From Dissulfuribacter thermophilus (GTDB lineage Bacteria > Desulfobacterota > Dissulfuribacteria > Dissulfuribacterales > Dissulfuribacteraceae): a stretch of DNA of 64,000 nucleotides. The stretch spans positions 124,001 through 188,000 of the forward strand of contig NZ_MAGO01000006.1 in NCBI RefSeq assembly GCF_001687335.1, given 5' to 3'. Numbering within the stretch: the first letter of the stretch is position 1; each line of letters starts with the position of its first letter. Made by a program: the position numbers and the translations under genes. Below the pieces are notes generated by a model that saw only the letters and a program-made list of their open reading frames with translations, made no database searches and was not told the origin of the DNA. Of this stretch, positions 63,975-64,000 are shown in pieces.

Positions 63975-64000
63975 TTTAGTTTATTTTGGTAGAAATTATT

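Overview
The window looks like chromosome of an anaerobic, probably thermophilic deltaproteobacterial (Desulfobacterota-type) bacterium. This is inferred from gene content: a 12-haem periplasmic cytochrome, TRAP transporter, LptF/LptG and a Gram-negative envelope, RpoH/RpoD, GreA/DnaJ and DEDDy-fused repair helicase. No 16S gene is present, so the assignment is soft.

Host part (1-47 kb): the end of clpA, alpha-glucan phosphorylase and adk; a TakP-like TRAP transporter whose dctQ carries a frameshift; an SH3 membrane protein; a HIT/GalT-like protein; a TPR-rpoH-DJ-1 cluster; der plus a thioredoxin-like gene; tRNA-His; a PfkB kinase/formyltransferase pair; glcD-ispD-ispF; dnaA with an AT-rich region that may be oriC; dusB-dnaJ-greA; rpoD; a DUF1015 gene; a translationally coupled cytochrome/HD-GYP/GGDEF operon (minus strand); tRNA-Gly; a fused MrfA-MrfB repair enzyme; a xer-phosphatase-radical SAM-PerM cluster; purL; lptF-lptG; nth; tRNA-Arg. 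The cytochrome gene contains an in-frame UGA followed by a hairpin (selenocysteine candidate) and a one-base slip in a T6 run. Its true end is recovered as a 4-bp ATGA overlap with the next gene.

Mobile part (about 47 kb to the window end): a tyrosine integrase directly downstream of tRNA-Arg(ACG) marks an integrated element whose far end is not visible. Behind the integrase lie about 14 copies of a 22-23 bp iteron-like repeat, then a TraC/VirB4-type and a TraD/HerA-type ATPase. Next comes a DNA-processing module: SSB, a protein ending in an SSB-like acidic tip, a Cas4-like Fe-S nuclease, a sliding-clamp homologue with a coiled-coil tail, a truncated P-loop mini-protein, a DUF932 protein and a small zinc-ribbon protein. 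An AT-rich PD-(D/E)XK nuclease-STAND ATPase (probable anti-phage defence) and an IS5-like insertion sequence with a broken transposase follow.

The most unusual feature is a family of six leader sequences, one in front of each of six consecutive genes of the DNA-processing module. Each has four segments, A-B-C-D, where D is the ribosome binding site. C can pair with D (site hidden) or with A, a decoy copy of D (site free), and A can alternatively pair with B. The variable bases co-vary between copies. This predicts a co-ordinated translational switch controlling the whole module, and I know of no described family it belongs to.
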